Assembly (NCBI GenBank): GCA_947623455.1
Contig: OX392530.1
Span: 870,501-934,500 of the forward strand
Length of the DNA: 64,000 bases
Direction: 5' to 3'
DNA from: Mimachlamys varia
Lineage: Eukaryota; Mollusca; Bivalvia; Pectinida; Pectinidae
Shown: piece by piece, positions 1 through 9,997 of the stretch
Layout of the letters: each line of letters begins with the position of its first letter
Numbering within the stretch: position 1 is the first letter of the stretch
Program-made: the position numbers and the translations under genes
Notes under the pieces: model-generated
Seen by the model: only the letters and a program-made list of their open reading frames with translations
What the model was told of the DNA's origin: nothing
Database searches by the model: none

Positions 1-64
1 GCCATTTTCTTCTTTCTATCAGTCCCAAAATGGAAAGGGCCTAACTACCCACAGTAGTACATAC

Positions 65-172
65 CTACATCATAGTCCATCTCTAGTCGGTCCAGTATTC
101 GTTTGTAAGCTGTACAGACTGATTTATACGTCTCAGCTGCCTCTTCTACTGTGGCATCAAATGTGTACAAAT
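65..172 (-). CDS. PARS2: PARS2 exon 6
   Basis: The acceptor is CATTATAG (AG at 174-173) and the donor is GTAG|GTATGT (GT at 64-63). The exon is 108 nt, in phase 1 at both ends. It encodes DLYTFDATVEEAAETYKSV then CTAYKRILDRLEMDYDV, matching the KDMYTFD...TY..VC.AY..LF..LGL stretch after motif 2 in mitochondrial ProRS. The next exon is outside the window. Confidence 0.92.
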
Positions 173-3100
173 CTATAATGAAATAAAACTCAAGCATATG
201 ATATCAATTCAAACATCCCTCACAGTTGCTAACTTATGTCAACCAGAGAACAGAATTGAAAGCGAAGTAGATGAATTATCATTTTATTGTCAATTTGTTG
301 CTTCATCAAATCATACATTATCATTTTCAATAAAGGCTGTCAAAATTTTCAAACCACTTGTTACATAACGGTATAAATCGTACCTTTCATTTCAAATTCT
401 CGACCTCGTAGAAAGCCATATTTAGGAGAATCTTCATCTCGAAATTTTCTTGTTATCTGAAAGTGAGATTGGTAGATTTTACAACAGAATCCAGATTTAA
501 CCAACTGTATTCATCGTAACTAGCAACCAGGGCACTTAAATGAGGTAACAAAATTAGATCTGGAAGAAAAGTGTTGATTTAAGTTGATAATTATGTGTAC
601 AATGTATTGTGACAAGAATGGGTAGTACTCATGATGTGTGACATTACTGTAATAAACTCTGGGCAGTTTGTACACATGTTACTGATATTTTGCGAGTATT
701 TTCTTGTAAACATCATGCCCACTGATATTTTGTGAGTATTTTCTTGTAAACATCATGCCCAAAGTCGGGTTTCTGTAACGTTGAGTAGAATCGTTTTGTT
801 ACGATTAGTAGGGGCGCTTATGTAACTTTGATACCTCCGTCGAAGGGGGAGGAGCGCTTATAGGAAAAGGGGCATTAATTACGGCAAATACAGTTTATAA
901 TATCATCCTTCATATAAATGTATCTGACTTCAATGTTAACAAGTGTTTTTGGAGGATAAAAATGACTGACAAGAGGACCAGTGGACCTGCATTGCTCATC
1001 TGAAAATTGTGTAATCATGGAAAAATATTCTCAATACCGTAAAAACTTGTGTTATCAGTATCTGTGCACTTTTTTTAAGGTAAATTAAAATCCAAAAGTG
1101 GGGGGTGCGTAAATTATACTGATACAGATGTGTGTCAGGTTTTTTTCAGTGAAAGATCGAGAAATCTGAAGGATGCTGCCATGTTAGAAAGTTGGGATCG
1201 TTTCCCTTAGTACAAAAATCCAGATGAAGTAAGCAGATTCAATTCAATAATCAATAATAATTAATTTCACTTTATGTCCAGCAATGTATAGTTTTGGGGT
1301 GGGACGTCTATAGCTGTCGGACGGACGGACGGACGGACGGACGGACGGACGGACGGACGGACGATGGACGCCGCACCATGGTAAAAACCGGCTCTTCAGT
1401 CCAGGGAGACGTTAGGACAGAGAAAGTTGTCAGAAATAAATGCCCCCCCATATGAAATTAGTTTTTCATGCTTATTACGTATGCGAAGTTTGATGACAAT
1501 CGGATCAGTAGTTATTTAAATAAGCTGGTTACATTACTATGGGACGGGACGGGACGGGACGGGACGGGACGGGATGGGACGGGACGGGACAGAATGGGAC
1601 GGACATGGCTAACACTATATGCCCTCCCCCCCCCCCCATTTAATGGCGGGGGCATAAAAAGATAAAATCCCATATAAATTAGTTGCCTCTTATGATCTTG
1701 CAATGGGGGAAGCAGTTGAAATTGTTACGCCCTACCTGTGGTACAGCCTTCGTGACCTAAACAAAGGGGCTTACCTGATTCATTTTGATAGGGTCTTACC
1801 TGATACATTTTGATAGGGTCTTACCTGATACATTTTGATAGGGTCTTACCTGATACATTTTGATAGGGTTTTACCTGATACATTTTGATAGGGTCTTACC
1901 TGATACATTTTGATAGGGTCTTACCTGATACATTTTGATGGGCAGACGCTTGTATGATAACATAGGGCCGGAAGCAAGTATGTTTGTGATCACTTCTTCA
2001 TGAGTCTGTGAAAAAAACAACATCACAGTGAAATCTGGTGGTATTATATATACTGTAAACGACTGATAATATCTTTACTGTAAACTACAACTTTTTCCTG
2101 CTGAATTAACTGCCCTATGCATGTCTGGATTATGTTTAATATGAACCCTCTTTTCAACAGTAAAATCACGGTAGGACATTATGCAATTTTGAAGAGTAAT
2201 CTGGACTCTTCAATTTGCATCAGAAAATCTAGATTTTACTTGATAGCATACAAAGCCAGGTTTTTAAGCACAAGTGCATTTGTCGAAAGCTTACATCCTC
2301 AGCTTACAGGTAGCCTTTTTAGCTTTCATCCTCAACTTACTGGTCCCAAGCAATAACCCACACGCTTGCGATCTTTTATTCGGAACAGTTCATTTCCCAT
2401 GTCATCCCAGCGCCCTGATGGAAAAATGAAATTATATAATGAATTGTTTATTTTATCAAATGTTGATCCTATTACATTTACATAATTATGCATGACAGGC
2501 TTTGATTAACAAGAGCACCGCAAGCGGAGGCATGATACGCCCGTCGTATTCTATCGGAAGTATAATTGTATGGAAACACAATAAACTTCTGACACTTTCT
2601 GCATAATGCCCGAAATTGCATCAGATACGAAGTTCCAAAGGGTCATAACTCTTGTTAATATTGTTAAATCAAACTATCATTCTGAAAAACACAACTTCAT
2701 GTCATGATGATTAAGCCTACCAAGTTTGAAAGATATCGGTTGAAAACTGTATGAGAAGATCTCCAGACAAAACACAGTTTACGACAGAAATGAATTGTCT
2801 ACATAGTTATCTAAATATCCAATGCTGTAACACCAAAAGTTGAATTAACTCAACAAAACCCGTAATATATTTAAATATTATAGCTTTTTGAAGTACCATA
2901 CCAAATTTGAGAGGAATTGAAGAAAACACAAAAAAGTTCTGACACTTTCTACATAATGCCTGAAATTGCATTTAATATGAAGTTTCAAAGGGCCATAACT
3001 GTCATTCAGGAAAACACAACTTCATGTCATGATGATTAAGTCTACCAAGTTTGAAAGATATCGGTTGAAAACTGTAGGAGAAGATCTCCGGACAAAACAA

Positions 3101-6100
3101 CAGTTTACGACAGAAATGTATTTTCTACATAGTGCTTTTATCTAAATATGCAATGCTGTTACACAAAAAGTTGAAATAAGCCAACAAAACCCTTAATATA
3201 TGTTAAATAGTATAGCTTTTTGAAGTACCATACCAAATTTGAGAGGAATTGAAGAAAACACAAAAAAGTTCTGACTTTTCTACATAATGCCCGAAATTGC
3301 ATCCCAAAGGGCAATAACTCTGATGAATATTGTCGAATCAAACTGCCGTTCAAAAAAACACAACTTCATGTCATGGTGGCGAAGCCTAGCAAGTTTGAAA
3401 AAAATTGGTTGAAAACTGTAGGAGGAGATCTCCGGCCAAATAAAAGTTTACGACGGACGTATGGACGGACGGATGAATGGACAACGCCATACCATAATAC
3501 GTCCCGTCATTTTTGACGGGCGTATAAAAATGGAAGAAGAGGCCCAATGGGCCTGTATTGCTCACCTGGAAAGCTCAGTGATTCATAAAACTGTAACAAT
3601 AATTTAAAAATCAAAAATGTTTTTTTTTATTAATTTCTTTTTTTGGCCCGTCCCTTATTACTAAGTAGCTAGTAATCCCAAGGAGATCATATCTATATCC
3701 AAAAGGTTGAGATGAAATTAAGTCCCTTTCACTCAAGGATACTTCAGAACAAATTAAAACAATGTCCTGACATAACTTGGTGCAGATGACAGCTGTGCCC
3801 GGTCATCATTTAGAAAATTGTACTGGAATGTGAAGTAAAGAGCCGACAAAGGTCACCAGAACGTGACCTCATACGGGATGTTGTCCGATCTTAAAACGGA
3901 GTGAGAATAAGGATCTGCATTATATTTTAATCAGATTGTCTCCACACAGTAAAAAACATCAAAATTTTTACCAGTTTTTTTCCAAAATTTGGCTGGAATA
4001 AGAGTTGTCATGGACATTTTTTGGCATCCAATGTTTTCAAGCTCCTGGTCAATAATCTTCACCAATTTGTCATGTACCCTCTGACCCAAAGGCAGTAGAT
4101 TGAAGCCGCCCAAGTGGCAATTCTGTATGATGCTGGCAAAAAGAAAAAGCTGAAAGTAGATACACACAAAATGAATGGAAGAAATGTGCAAAATGTACAA
4201 GTAAAACAATGACAAGTTAAACAAGTACAAGTTAAACAAGGACAAGTTAAACAAGTACCAGTTAAACAAGTACAAGTTAAACAAGTACAAGTTAAACAAG
4301 TACAAGTTAAACAAGGACAAGTTAAACAAGTACAAGTTAAACAAGTACAAGTTAAACAAGTACAAGTTATACCAGTACAAGTTAAACAAGTACAAGTTAA
4401 ACAAGTACAAGTTAAACAAGTACCAGTTAAACAAGTACAAGTTAAACAAGGACAAGTTAAACAAGTACAAGTTAAACAAGTACAAGTACAAGTTAAACAA
4501 GTACAAGTTAAACAAGGACAAGTTAAACAAGTACAAGGTAAACAAGTACAAGTTAAACAAGTACAAGTTAAACAAGGACAAGTTAAACAAGGACAAGTTA
4601 AACAAGTACAAGTTAAACAAGGACAAGTTAAACAAGGACAAGTTAAACAAGTACAAGTTAAACAAGTACAAGTTAAACAAGGACAAGTTAAACAAGTACA
4701 AGTTAAACAAGTACAAGTACAAGTTAAACAAGTACAAGGTAAACAAGGACAAGTTAAACAAGTACAAGTTAAACAAGTACAAGGTAAACAAGTACAAGCT
4801 AAACAAGTACAAGTTAAACAAGTACAAGTTAAACAAGTACAAGTTAAACAAGTACAAGTTAAACAAGTACAAGTAAAACAAGGACAAGTTAAACAAGTAC
4901 AAGCTAAACAAGTACAAGTTAAACAAGTACAAGTTAAACAAGGACAAGTTAAACAAGGACAAGCTAAACAAGTACAAGTTAAACAAGTACAAGTTAAACA
5001 AGTACAAGTTAAACAAGTACAAGTTAAACAAGGACAAGTTAAACAAGTACAAGTTAAACAAGTACAAGTTAAACAAGGACAAGTTAAACAAGTACAAGTT
5101 AAACAAGTACAAGTTAAACAAGGACAAGCTAAACAAGTACAAGTTAAACAAGTACAAGTTAAACAAGTACAAGTTAAACAAGTACAAGCTAAACAAGTAC
5201 AAGTTAAACAAGTACAAGTTAAACAAGTACAAGTTAAACAAGTACAAGTTAAACAAGGACAAGTTAAACAAGGACAAGTTAAACAAGTACAAGTTAAACA
5301 AGGACAAGTTAAACAAGTACAAGTTAAACAAGTACAAGTTAAACAAGGACAAGTTAAACAAGTACAAGTTAAACAAGTACAAGTAAAACAAGGACAAGTT
5401 AAACAAGTACAAGTTAAACAAGTACAAGTTAAACAAGTACAAGTTAAACAAGTACAAGTTAGACAAGTACAAGTTAAACAAGTACAAGTTAAACAAGTAC
5501 AAGGTAAACAAGTACAAGTTAAACAAGTACAAATTAAACAAGTACAAGTTAGACAAGTACAAATTAAACAAGTACAAGTTAGACAAGTACAAGTTAAACA
5601 AGTACAAGTTAAACAAGTACAAGTTAAACAAGTACAAGGTAAACAAGTACAAGTTAAACAAGTACAAGTTAAACAAGTACAAGTTAAACAAGTACAAGTT
5701 AAACAAGTACAAGGTAAACAAGTACAAGGTAAACAAGGACAAGTTAAACAAGTACAAATTAAACAAGTACAAGTTAGACAAGTACAAGTTAAACAAGTAC
5801 AAGTTAAACAAGTACAAGGTAAACAAGTACAAGGTAAACAAGTACAAGTTAAACAAGTACAAGTTAAACAAGTACAAGTTAGACAAGTACAAGTTAAACA
5901 AGTACAAGTTAAACAAGTACAAGGTAAACAAGTACAAGTTAAACAAGTACAAGGTAAACAAGTACAAGTTAAACAAGTACAAGGTAAACAAGTACAAGTT
6001 AAACAAGGACAAGTTAAACAAGGACAAGTTAAACAAGTACAAATTAAACAAGTACAAGTTAGACAAGTACAAGTTAAACAAGTACAAGTTAAACAAGTAC

Positions 6101-8334
6101 AAGGTAAACAAGTACAAGGTAAACAAGTACAAGTTAAACAAGTACAAGTTAAACAAGTACAAGTTAGACAAGTACAAGGTAAACAAGTACAAGTTAAACA
6201 AGTACAAGGTAAACAAGTACAAGTTAAACAATTACAAGTTAAACAAGTACAATTTAAACAAGGACAAGTTAAACAAGGACAAGTTAAACAAGTACAAATT
6301 AAACAAGTACAAGTTAGACAAGTACAAGTTAAACAAGTACAAGTTAAACAAGTACAAGTTAAACAAGTACAAGTTAAACAAGTACAAGCTAAACAAGTAC
6401 AAGTTAAACAAGTACAAGTTAAACAATTACAAGTTAAACAAGTACAAGTTAAACAAGTACAAATTAAACAAGTACAAGTTAAACAAGGACAAGTTAAACA
6501 AGTACAAGTTAAACAAGTACAAGGTAAACAAGGACAAGTTAACCAAGTACAAGTTAAACAAGTACAAGTTAAACAAGTACATGTTAAACAAGTACAAGGT
6601 AAACAAGTACAAGTTAAACAAGTACAAGGTAAACAAGTACAAGTTAAACAAGTACAAGGTAAACAAGTACAAGTTAAACAAGTACAAGTCAAACAAGTAC
6701 AAGTTAAACAAGTACAAGTTAAACAAGTACAAGCTAAACAAGTACAAGTCAAACAAGGACAAGTCAAACAAGTACAAGTTAAACAAGTACAAGCTAAACA
6801 AGTACAAGTCAAACAAGTACAAGTCAAACAAGTACAAGTTAAACAAGTACAAGTTAAACAAGTACAAGTTAAACAAGTACAAGTTAAACAAGTACAAGTT
6901 TAACAAGTACAAGTTAAACAAGTACAAGTTAAACAAGGACAAGCTAAACAAGGACAAGTTAAACAAGTACAAGTTAGACAAGTACAAGTTAAACAAGGAC
7001 AAGTTAAACAAGTACAAGTTAAACAAGTACAAGGTAAACAAGTACAAGTTAAACAAGTACAAGGTAAACAAGTACAAGTTAAACAAGTACAAGGTAAACA
7101 AGTACAAGTTAAACAAGTACAAGGTAAACAAGTACAAGTTAAACTAGTACAAGTCAAACAAGGACAAGTCAAACAAGTACAAGTTAAACAAGTACAAGTT
7201 AAACAAGTACAAGCTAAACAAGTACAAGTCAAACAAGTACAAGTCAAACAAGTACAAGTTAAACAAGTACAAGCTAAACAAGTACAAGTCAAACAAGGAC
7301 AAGTCAAACAAGTACAAGTTAAACAAGTACAAGCTAAACAAGTACAAGTCAAACAAGTACAAGTCAAACAAGGACAAGTCAAACAAGTACAAGTTAAACA
7401 AGTACAAGCTAAACAAGTACAAGTCAAACAAGTACAAGTTAAACAAGTACAAGGTAAACAAGTACAAGGTAAACAAGTACAAGCTAAACAAGTACAAGTT
7501 AAACAAGTACAAGGTAAACAAGTACAAGTTAAACAAGTACAAGTTAAACAAGGACAAGCTAAACAAGGACAAGTTAAACAAGTACAAGTTAGACAAGTAC
7601 AAGTCAAACAAGTACAAGGTAAACAAGTACAAGCTAAACAAGTACAAGTTAAACAAGTACAAGGTAAACAAGTACAAGTTAAACAAGTACAAGTCAAACA
7701 AGTACAAGTTAAACAAGTACAAGTAAAACAAGTACAAGTTAAACAAGGACAAGTTAAACAAGTACAAGAGATCCTAGAGATCTTGGCATCCTCCATCGAG
7801 GATCTTCATTTTTCTAAAAAAGTTTGATCTTTGAAAATTTCTCAGAAGTAAAAGTAATACCTTTAGCCTTTAACTTACAATTTAATTTAATCAGTAAGTT
7901 CATTTAAAAATCAAATTAATTTCATAAATGAAAGGATATATACATACAGTACAAGCTGTAGGAGGAGTTGCTCATCCAATGCAATCTTTTCATGAAGCTT
8001 GTCTTAAGAATTTCCTCTTATTTTGTTTTAAACCCAAAAAACCCCAAGAACAGAAAAAAGTCAGACCTATCTATACCTTATGACTCTTGCAGACCAACTT
8101 GCTGGATGTTGGGTAAACATTTCCAAGGTTCTGGTACATGTTGCTCACATATTTCCTGCCTGTATGACTAGGCGTGCTTGCTTCCTTAGAAGTTAGAGTG
8201 CTCGAGTTCTCAGTTTGGATTGTTCGAGAAGCATTACATTGTGATGAACAAAGAACTTGTTTCTGACAGAGCTTTAGGAATATCTGTCTGTAACATCCTA
8301 GGTTTGACATCTTTCTTGTTGGCCCCGACAACAT
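65..8334 (-). CDS. PARS2: Mitochondrial proline--tRNA ligase, 5' part of gene (six exons, 3' end outside window)
   Basis: The enzyme charges mitochondrial tRNA-Pro with proline in the matrix. Six exons read in order on the minus strand (8334-8077, 4149-3972, 2414-2341, 2005-1925, 456-384, 172-65) with GT-AG junctions and compatible phases give about 257 residues, roughly the first half of a family near 475 residues. Visible family marks are a motif 1 region (FNLLPLGQRVHDKL then IIDQELENIG), the RWDDMG block, the TXE loop in LGPTHEEVIT, and motif 2 in ITRKFRDE followed by FLRGREFEMKDLYTFD. The pattern matches vertebrate PARS2 more closely than the cytosolic EPRS1 enzyme; this comparison is from memory. 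Motif 3 and the anticodon-binding domain would lie left of position 65. Gene identity is firm. The start codon is not: ATG at 8334 or at 8310 (see exon 1). Confidence 0.93.
384..456 (-). CDS. PARS2: PARS2 exon 5, class II motif 2
   Basis: The acceptor is CACTTTCAG (AG at 458-457) and the donor is AAAG|GTACG (GT at 383-382). The exon is 73 nt, entering in phase 0 and leaving in phase 1. It encodes ITRKFRDEDSPKYG then FLRGREFEMK. This is motif 2 (fRxE...G..RxREF), whose arginine binds ATP alpha-phosphate in class II synthetases. It joins exon 4 without loss of frame. Confidence 0.94.
681..760. repeat. Two-copy 40-bp direct tandem duplication in PARS2 intron 4
   Basis: Positions 681-720 and 721-760 are the same 40 bases with one difference (GCGAG versus GTGAG). 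It is a simple recent duplication with no other feature seen. Confidence 0.95.
960..1400. repeat. Dispersed repeat with (ACGG)n run, in PARS2 intron 4
   Basis: The stretch starts with GAGGACCAGTGGACCTGC and ATTGCTCATCTG, nearly the same opening as at 3538 (GAGGCCCAATGGGCCTG). It runs to an (ACGG)n tetranucleotide block at 1318-1363. Such ends occur repeatedly in bivalve DNA (recalled, not searched). The exact borders are uncertain. Confidence 0.5.
1318..1363. repeat. (ACGG)n microsatellite
   Basis: About eleven and a half uninterrupted copies of the tetranucleotide. Confidence 0.97.
1541..1604. repeat. (GGGAC)n microsatellite
   Basis: Roughly twelve copies of the pentanucleotide with two interruptions (GGGAT, AGAAT). 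A C-run/G-run hairpin centred on CCATTTAATGG follows at 1626-1652 and looks like the end of a dispersed repeat. Confidence 0.95.
1771..1939 (-). repeat. 25-bp minisatellite carrying the exon 4 splice donor (7 copies)
   Basis: TTACCTGATACATTTTGATA recurs at 1771, 1796, 1821, 1846, 1871, 1896 and 1921 with period 25. On the gene strand each unit reads ...AAAATGTATCAG|GTAAG, so each contains an exon-end and 5' splice-site copy. The copy at 1921 is the real exon 4 end. The copy at 1871 has GTAAAACC after the junction instead of GTAAGACC. Confidence 0.97.
1925..2005 (-). CDS. PARS2: PARS2 exon 4, TXE loop
   Basis: The acceptor is TTTTTTTCACAG (AG at 2007-2006) and the donor is TATCAG|GTAAGACC (GT at 1924-1923). 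The exon is 81 nt, in phase 0 at both ends. It encodes THEEVITNILASGPM then LSYKRLPIKMYQ. THE is the TXE motif, which contacts the activated amino acid in ProRS. The last 15 or so coding bases and the donor are the first copy of a seven-copy 25-bp tandem repeat that runs into intron 4. Confidence 0.93.
2341..2414 (-). CDS. PARS2: PARS2 exon 3
   Basis: The acceptor is CCATCAG (AG at 2416-2415) and the donor is CCA|GTAAGTTG (GT at 2340-2339). The exon is 74 nt. Its first two bases complete a Gly codon begun in exon 2, and it ends in phase 0. It encodes RWDDMGNELFRIKDRK then RVGYCLGP. RWD..G.EL..L.DR matches the ProRS segment just before the TXE loop. A decoy copy of the donor lies 33 nt into the intron (see findings). 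Confidence 0.92.
2535..3525. mobile_element. Element with short terminal inverted repeats and internal tandem copies, in PARS2 intron 2
   Basis: The ends carry an 11-bp inverted repeat: ATACGCCCGTC at 2535-2545 and GACGGGCGTAT at 3515-3525. Inside, a segment beginning TTCTGACACTTTCT recurs at 2587, 2937 and (shortened) 3268, so the body is about three tandem copies of some 330-350 bp. A second hairpin (CCCGTCA/TGACGGG) sits at the right end. There is no coding capacity. A non-autonomous DNA element is the simplest reading; a passively spreading tandem repeat is the alternative. Confidence 0.5.
3972..4149 (-). CDS. PARS2: PARS2 exon 2, class II motif 1 region
   Basis: The acceptor is CTACTTTCAG (AG at 4151-4150) and the donor is ACTG|GTAAAA (GT at 3971-3970). 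The exon is 178 nt, entering in phase 0 and leaving in phase 1. It encodes LFLFASIIQNC, then GGFNLLPLGQRVHDKLVK, IIDQELENIGCQKMSMTTL and IPAKFWKKT. This is the motif 1 helix and strand that forms the dimer interface in class II synthetases. An alternative acceptor 17 nt further in (TTTGCCAG at 4133) has a better pyrimidine tract, but it would be out of phase with exon 1. Confidence 0.9.
4195..7768. repeat. 15-bp satellite filling PARS2 intron 1 (about 238 copies)
   Basis: The unit is GTTAAACAAGTACAA, with common variants at a few positions (AAGCTAAAC, AAGGTAAAC, AAGTCAAAC, AAGGACAAG). The period is strictly 15 almost throughout, with a few shortened units such as GTACAAGTACAAG near 4480 and 4715. 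Variants are clustered: TCAAAC units are confined to about 6,690-7,700, where they recur in a multi-unit order, suggesting local higher-order duplication. Because 15 is divisible by three and the unit lacks stops in several frames, very long frames exist on both strands. They translate to LFNLY, TCTCL or LNKYK repeats and are not genes. Confidence 0.98.
7769..8076 (-). other. Remainder of PARS2 intron 1
   Basis: AT-rich non-repetitive sequence between the satellite and exon 1. Nothing else recognised. Confidence 0.6.
8077..8334 (-). CDS. PARS2: PARS2 exon 1, mitochondrial targeting region
   Basis: The frame is open and ends ...KLVCKSHK before the donor AAG|GTATAG (GT at 8076-8075), phase 0. 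Two in-frame ATGs are possible: 8334 (MLSGPTRK) and 8310 (MSNLGCYRQIF). The second has A at -3. Both give an N-terminus rich in K, R, Q and C with almost no acidic residues, as expected for a matrix-targeting presequence. A possible acceptor (TATCATTTCAG) lies just upstream, so a 5' UTR intron is possible. In that case 8334 would be the first ATG, which is why it is used here. The CKSHK ending lines up with the CKSQR-type segment of vertebrate PARS2, directly before the next exon. Confidence 0.75.
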
Positions 8335-8524
8335 GTCTAAGTCTGTAAGTCTGAAATGATACATATATGTAGATGGAAACGATATGTCATTCTTCATGTT
8401 AGTAGCAAACACTCTAGTGTGAGCCCATGTACAGTCACACTTCCATAAATACAATGTACAACTTACAACAAAGAATCCCCACCCCCAAGATTTTAGCCAG
8501 TATCCTCGATATCCAGGGGTTTTT

Positions 8525-8558
8525 GGGTGTGTGTGTGTGTGTGTGGGGGGGGGGGGGG
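8525..8558. repeat. (GT)n followed by poly-G
   Basis: About ten GT dinucleotides followed by a run of about 14 G, upstream of PARS2 exon 1. Confidence 0.95.
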
Positions 8559-8748
8559 AATGATTTAGACTTGGAAAATGAAGGGAGGAATGAGTTTGAT
8601 AATCAGCACCCATCCTCGATACCCATGGGTTTTAATAGTCAATAATAGTCGACCAGGCACAGGCTTTACAATGTACATGTGTATAAGGATTATTGCCACC
8701 AAGTTTCGTTGAAATTCCTTTAGTAGTTTAGGAGGAATGGCCAGTGCA

Positions 8749-9161
8749 TTATTTTGTCTACCGACGGACGGACAACTTGATTCCAGTATAACCCCCCATC
8801 CCCCCTAACTTCGTTGCGGGGGGTATAATACTATTTTGTCTTCAGACGGACAGACAACTTGATTCCGGTATAACCCCCCCTCCCCCCTAACTTCGTTGCG
8901 GGGGGTATAATACTATTTTGTCTTCGGACGGACAGACAACTTGATTCCAGTATAACCCCCCTCTCTTCCCTAACTTCATTGCGGGGGGTATAATACTATT
9001 TTGTTTACAGACGGACAACCTGATTCCAGTATAACCCCCCCCCCCCTAACTTCGTTGCGGGGGGTATAATACTATTTTGTCTACAGACGGACGGACAACC
9101 TGATTCCAGTATAACCCCCCACCCCCTAACTTCGTTGCGGGGGTTATAATACTATTTTGCT
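8749..9161. repeat. Five tandem copies of an ~80-bp unit with C-run/G-run hairpin
   Basis: GACAACTTGATTCC or GACAACCTGATTCC recurs at 8771, 8853, 8935, 9014 and 9094 (spacings 82, 82, 79, 80). Each unit contains TATAACCCCCC then CTAACTTCGTTGC then GGGGGGTATAA, so the C and G runs can pair around the middle. The spacing differences come from homopolymer length. Confidence 0.93.
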
Positions 9162-9207
9162 GAAGCATGTTTAATAGAATCATTTGCTACTATGAAACTT
9201 GATGTAG

Positions 9208-9570
9208 CAAAATATTGCCGATGTAGTAACTCGACCATCATAACATAGGCCATATAGATGGGAAGTATTGCATCTGTTTTTGGTTCTTTCCCACACCCAA
9301 ATAAAATTATTCTTTGTATTTGTATTAATATTATACACCGATTGGGATATGGGTTTGTTACTAAAATTATAGCCTGTCACCTTTAACTGCGCTTTTTCAT
9401 AGTTTCTTTACAAGTCACATTTTATTTCTGCATGAAACATTATAGTAATACAAATACAAAGAATAATTTTATTTGCTTGTGGGAAAGAACCAAAAACAGA
9501 TGCAATACTTCCCATCTATATATGGCCTATGTTATGATGGTCGAGTTACTACAGCGGCAATATTTTCATG
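9208..9570. repeat. Large imperfect inverted repeat (~125-bp arms)
   Basis: The left arm 9208-9333 and right arm 9443-9570 are reverse complements with few differences. For example, TTTTTGGTTCTTTCCCACA on the left pairs with TGTGGGAAAGAACCAAAAA on the right. The spacer is about 110 bp. No coding frame is convincing. It may be a fold-back element or an inverted duplication. Confidence 0.9.
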
Positions 9571-9653
9571 TAAGCTACATGTATCTGCCACCAAGGACAC
9601 ATACAAATACTCCTTCTTTCCACACTGTGTTCAGAAAAATGTCGTCACGCGTA

Positions 9654-9698
9654 ATCTCCAGTTTGAGAATAGTCAGCAAACTGGAGATCTCCAGTTTG
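9654..9698. repeat. 12-bp word in direct and inverted copies
   Basis: ATCTCCAGTTTG occurs at 9654-9665 and 9687-9698, with its reverse complement at 9677-9688 between them. It forms a short hairpin and a small palindrome. Confidence 0.9.
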
Positions 9699-9747
9699 CT
9701 AGCATTTGACCCTTGACAGGTATGCACACACAATAACACAATTCACA

Positions 9748-9802
9748 ATGGAACCTCCTCCCGGTGGCAGCAGTACAATGCCCTACACTAGAGATCTTCA
9801 AG
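9748..9802 (+). CDS. Candidate first coding exon, unidentified gene
   Basis: ATG at 9748 (context CACAATGG) opens 18 codons, MEPPPGGSSTMPYTRDLQ, and then a donor-like CAAG|GTACATAAG at 9803. The exon would leave in phase 1. The residue mix is typical of a disordered N-terminus, but the frame is too short to be significant alone. The phase is compatible with the candidate exon at 14362. I do not recognise the product. Confidence 0.18.
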
Positions 9803-9997
9803 GTACATAAGCTTATACACAACGCAGCCCTTGTTGATCTCAAATACACACCTTAAACTCATAAAGTTTTTATTTTATAGCTAAAAAAAATCTAAAAAAA
9901 ACACTCCCCCCTCACTGTAAATAACAATTTCTTCACATTTTTAATAGCGTCCAGCATCCAACCTTTTCCCATAATCATCATTTTTGATGGAGGGTGT

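Noticed and set aside
4133..4149. Alternative PARS2 exon 2 acceptor at TTTGCCAG
   Set aside because: It has a better pyrimidine tract, but it would be out of phase with exon 1 and would drop five residues that align in length with the vertebrate protein.
3931..7796. Very long frames on both strands (up to about 920 codons) across the 15-bp array
   Set aside because: The unit is 15 bp with no stops in several frames, so openness is automatic. Translations are pure LFNLY, TCTCL or LNKYK repeats. Only the piece from 4149 to 3972 is real coding sequence (PARS2 exon 2).
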